Origin: JANWLD01 sp036276695
GTDB taxonomy: Bacteria; Patescibacteriota; Saccharimonadia; Saccharimonadales; 2-12-FULL-41-12
Direction of reading: 5' to 3'
DNA: 6,495 nucleotides
Assembly: GCA_036276695.1 (NCBI GenBank)
Contig: DASUOI010000004.1
Coordinates: 1 to 6,495 of the forward strand
The position numbers and the translations under genes are program-made. This document shows positions 5,527 to 6,495 of the stretch, one piece after another. The notes under the pieces were generated by a model, which was given only the letters and a program-made list of their open reading frames with translations, was not told where the DNA came from and searched no databases. Positions within the stretch are counted from its first letter, which is position 1. Every line of letters begins with the position of its first letter.

Positions 5527-5555
5527 ATTATATGCAATATATACCCATAGCTCAA
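5527..5555 (-). promoter_or_regulatory. Sigma70-type promoter of the CNNM operon
   Basis: On the minus strand TTGAGC (5555 to 5550), a spacer of exactly 17 bases, and TATAAT (5532 to 5527) form the best promoter in the window. Transcription would start near 5520, leaving a leader of about 70 bases before the TTG at 5450. The -35 box contains the TGA stop codon (5554 to 5552) of the upstream gene, so the CNNM pair can be transcribed independently of it. No terminator separates the two, so read-through is also possible. Confidence 0.65.
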
Positions 5556-6495
5556 TCAAAAATACGCTGATAGCTGGTTATAGTCCACGTAGTTGTCCCG
5601 CTGGATAAAGCCGTACCGAAAGTCACTGTTCCTGCTCCCTGCATATCCACGGTCTGCCCTATGGCCGAACCCAGGTTACCGCTTCCGTCCAGAGTTATTT
5701 TGCCCCAATAGGATTGGAATATCATGCCTGCCAGGTTAACGGCTCCCCCTACATCGACCGTTTCATAATCTTGCGTATTTTTTAATTCGTTGCCGGAAAG
5801 GCTAGTACAATTTGAGCCGCAACTGGCAGTAGATTCAAAGCTTATGAAATGAATTCCAGTTCCCTGGCTATTGGCCACCATGTCAGCCGAACCGCCAATG
5901 GTGATTTTTCCATCGACAATTACAACCGGTCTGTCTGTACCTACGCTATCGTCAACGGTTATCGTTGACGCTCCGCCTATATCCAAATCGCCAGTTATAT
6001 AAGTATTGCCGTATACTTTTATGTTGCAGCTGCCTCCAATATCCACATCTCCGTTTAGCTGAAGATTCTCAGGCCATTCTCTGTCAAAAGGCCAGCTGTT
6101 GCATACATAAGCATTACTACTCGCGCTTCCTGTTACTTCGACAGCGGATACCTGCGCCGCTTTATCATAAGTCGGGGTGCTTACCGGTGGAGCCACACAT
6201 CCCGGTTGAAGTCCTGTGCCCCCATCTCCCGGCAGTATATTGCCTCCCGGTCTAGGGCCTGTCGATGTTTGGCCAGTAGCACACACATCCCCGTATATGT
6301 ATGTGCTATACGCCATACTTATAGGTTCGCCGCTGGAGCAAACTTCAGGGTAAGTAGGCCCGGGATTATTTCCGGCCGGACATTGGAAATTAGCTACTTT
6401 AACGTCGACCGGTTGTGACTGAGTACCGATTTTCGATGCTCCGTTTAGGTCTATATAACCATTTACAAACACATCGGAGTTCGTAATATTCGCAC
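5552..6495 (-). CDS. PilX-like exported repeat protein, 5' end missing (partial)
   Basis: The reading frame is open to the right edge, so only the C-terminal 313 residues are visible. A GTG at 6472 is not the start: the frame continues upstream as ANITNSD and no ribosome binding site precedes it. The fragment contains Cys-bearing, Pro/Gly-rich segments (about 37-100) and then a series of short beta-type repeats of the form GxVDIGGSxxI (see the repeat entry). It ends in WTITSYQRIFD. Such C-terminal regions occur in PilX-like type IV pilus accessory proteins and other envelope proteins of CPR bacteria, which carry a prepilin-type N-terminal helix; that helix would lie outside this window. The Thr/Ser/Gly-rich composition and about nine scattered cysteines suit an exported, disulphide-bonded protein. 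Attribution to the pilus is from resemblance only; an adhesin or another surface beta-helix protein is the alternative. Confidence 0.6.
   Translation of the reverse strand, partial: ANITNSDVFVNGYIDLNGASKIGTQSQPVDVKVANFQCPAGNNPGPTYPEVCSSGEPISMAYSTYIYGDVCATGQTSTGPRPGGNILPGDGGTGLQPGCVAPPVSTPTYDKAAQVSAVEVTGSASSNAYVCNSWPFDREWPENLQLNGDVDIGGSCNIKVYGNTYITGDLDIGGASTITVDDSVGTDRPVVIVDGKITIGGSADMVANSQGTGIHFISFESTASCGSNCTSLSGNELKNTQDYETVDVGGAVNLAGMIFQSYWGKITLDGSGNLGSAIGQTVDMQGAGTVTFGTALSSGTTTWTITSYQRIFD
5624..6052 (-). repeat. Degenerate 11-residue beta repeats inside the PilX-like protein
   Basis: Within the visible fragment (first complete codon = residue 1), six copies of a motif [G/E/Q]-x-[I/V/L]-[D/T]-[I/V/L/M]-x-G-[S/A]-x-x-[I/L/M/V] can be aligned: GDVDIGGSCNI (148), GDLDIGGASTI (168), GKITIGGSADM (195), ETVDVGGAVNL (244), GKITLDGSGNL (264) and QTVDMQGAGTV (280). 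A seventh, GYIDLNGASKI, lies apart near residue 12 (nucleotides 6428-6460). The spacing is irregular (16-49 residues), so this is a structural repeat, not recent DNA duplication. It suggests stacked beta-strands, as in a beta-helix or bactofilin-like solenoid. Confidence 0.65.

Noticed and set aside
6470..6472. GTG as start codon of the PilX-like protein.
   Set aside because: The frame stays open to the window edge, no ribosome binding site precedes the GTG, and the sequence just upstream continues the same beta-strand style, so the gene is truncated by the window.

Overview
This 6.5 kb window looks like a compact bacterial chromosome segment of moderate GC. It has short intergenic gaps, strong AGGAGG-type ribosome binding sites, and a mix of ATG and TTG starts. 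TGA serves as an ordinary stop codon. The gene content suggests a Patescibacteria/CPR genome, possibly Saccharibacteria-like: a Crp/Fnr protein lacking the canonical cAMP pocket, a tandem long/short CNNM pair as in Actinobacteria and relatives, a membrane-anchored GH10 protein, and an exported PilX-like protein with short beta repeats. This placement is an inference from protein flavour; no marker gene is present, and other Gram-positive lineages are not excluded.

Left part (1-1500). A minus-strand gene starts at position 7 and leaves the window; only its start and upstream signals are visible. Behind it lies a DJ-1/PfpI-family gene (minus, 144-674) whose active-site Cys-His pair is replaced by Gly-Tyr. 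It is divergent from a Crp/Fnr-family regulator (plus, 859-1497). The gap between the two holds a TATAAT element for the pfpI-like gene and a perfect TTGAC-N5-GTCAA inverted repeat, a plausible but unproven operator for the regulator.

Middle (1500-3070). A small, charged 81-residue protein of unknown function (minus, 1551-1796) is convergent with the regulator and divergent from a GH10 glycoside hydrolase (plus, 1946-3067). The GH10 protein has an N-terminal membrane anchor. Both catalytic glutamates are present, but several sugar-binding residues of the family are changed.

Right part (3070-6495). Two overlapping minus-strand genes encode CNNM/CorC-type membrane proteins, the upstream one with a CorC_HlyC domain and the downstream one without. 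They have their own good promoter (TTGAGC-N17-TATAAT), which overlaps the stop codon of the last gene. That last gene is open to the right edge (5' end missing) and encodes a repeat-rich, cysteine-containing, probably exported PilX-like protein.

I see no mobile element, CRISPR array, tRNA or rRNA, and no clearly new multi-gene system. The most interesting points are the degenerate active site of the PfpI homologue, the altered substrate cleft of the GH10 protein, the repeat architecture of the PilX-like protein, and the palindrome beside the Crp/Fnr gene.
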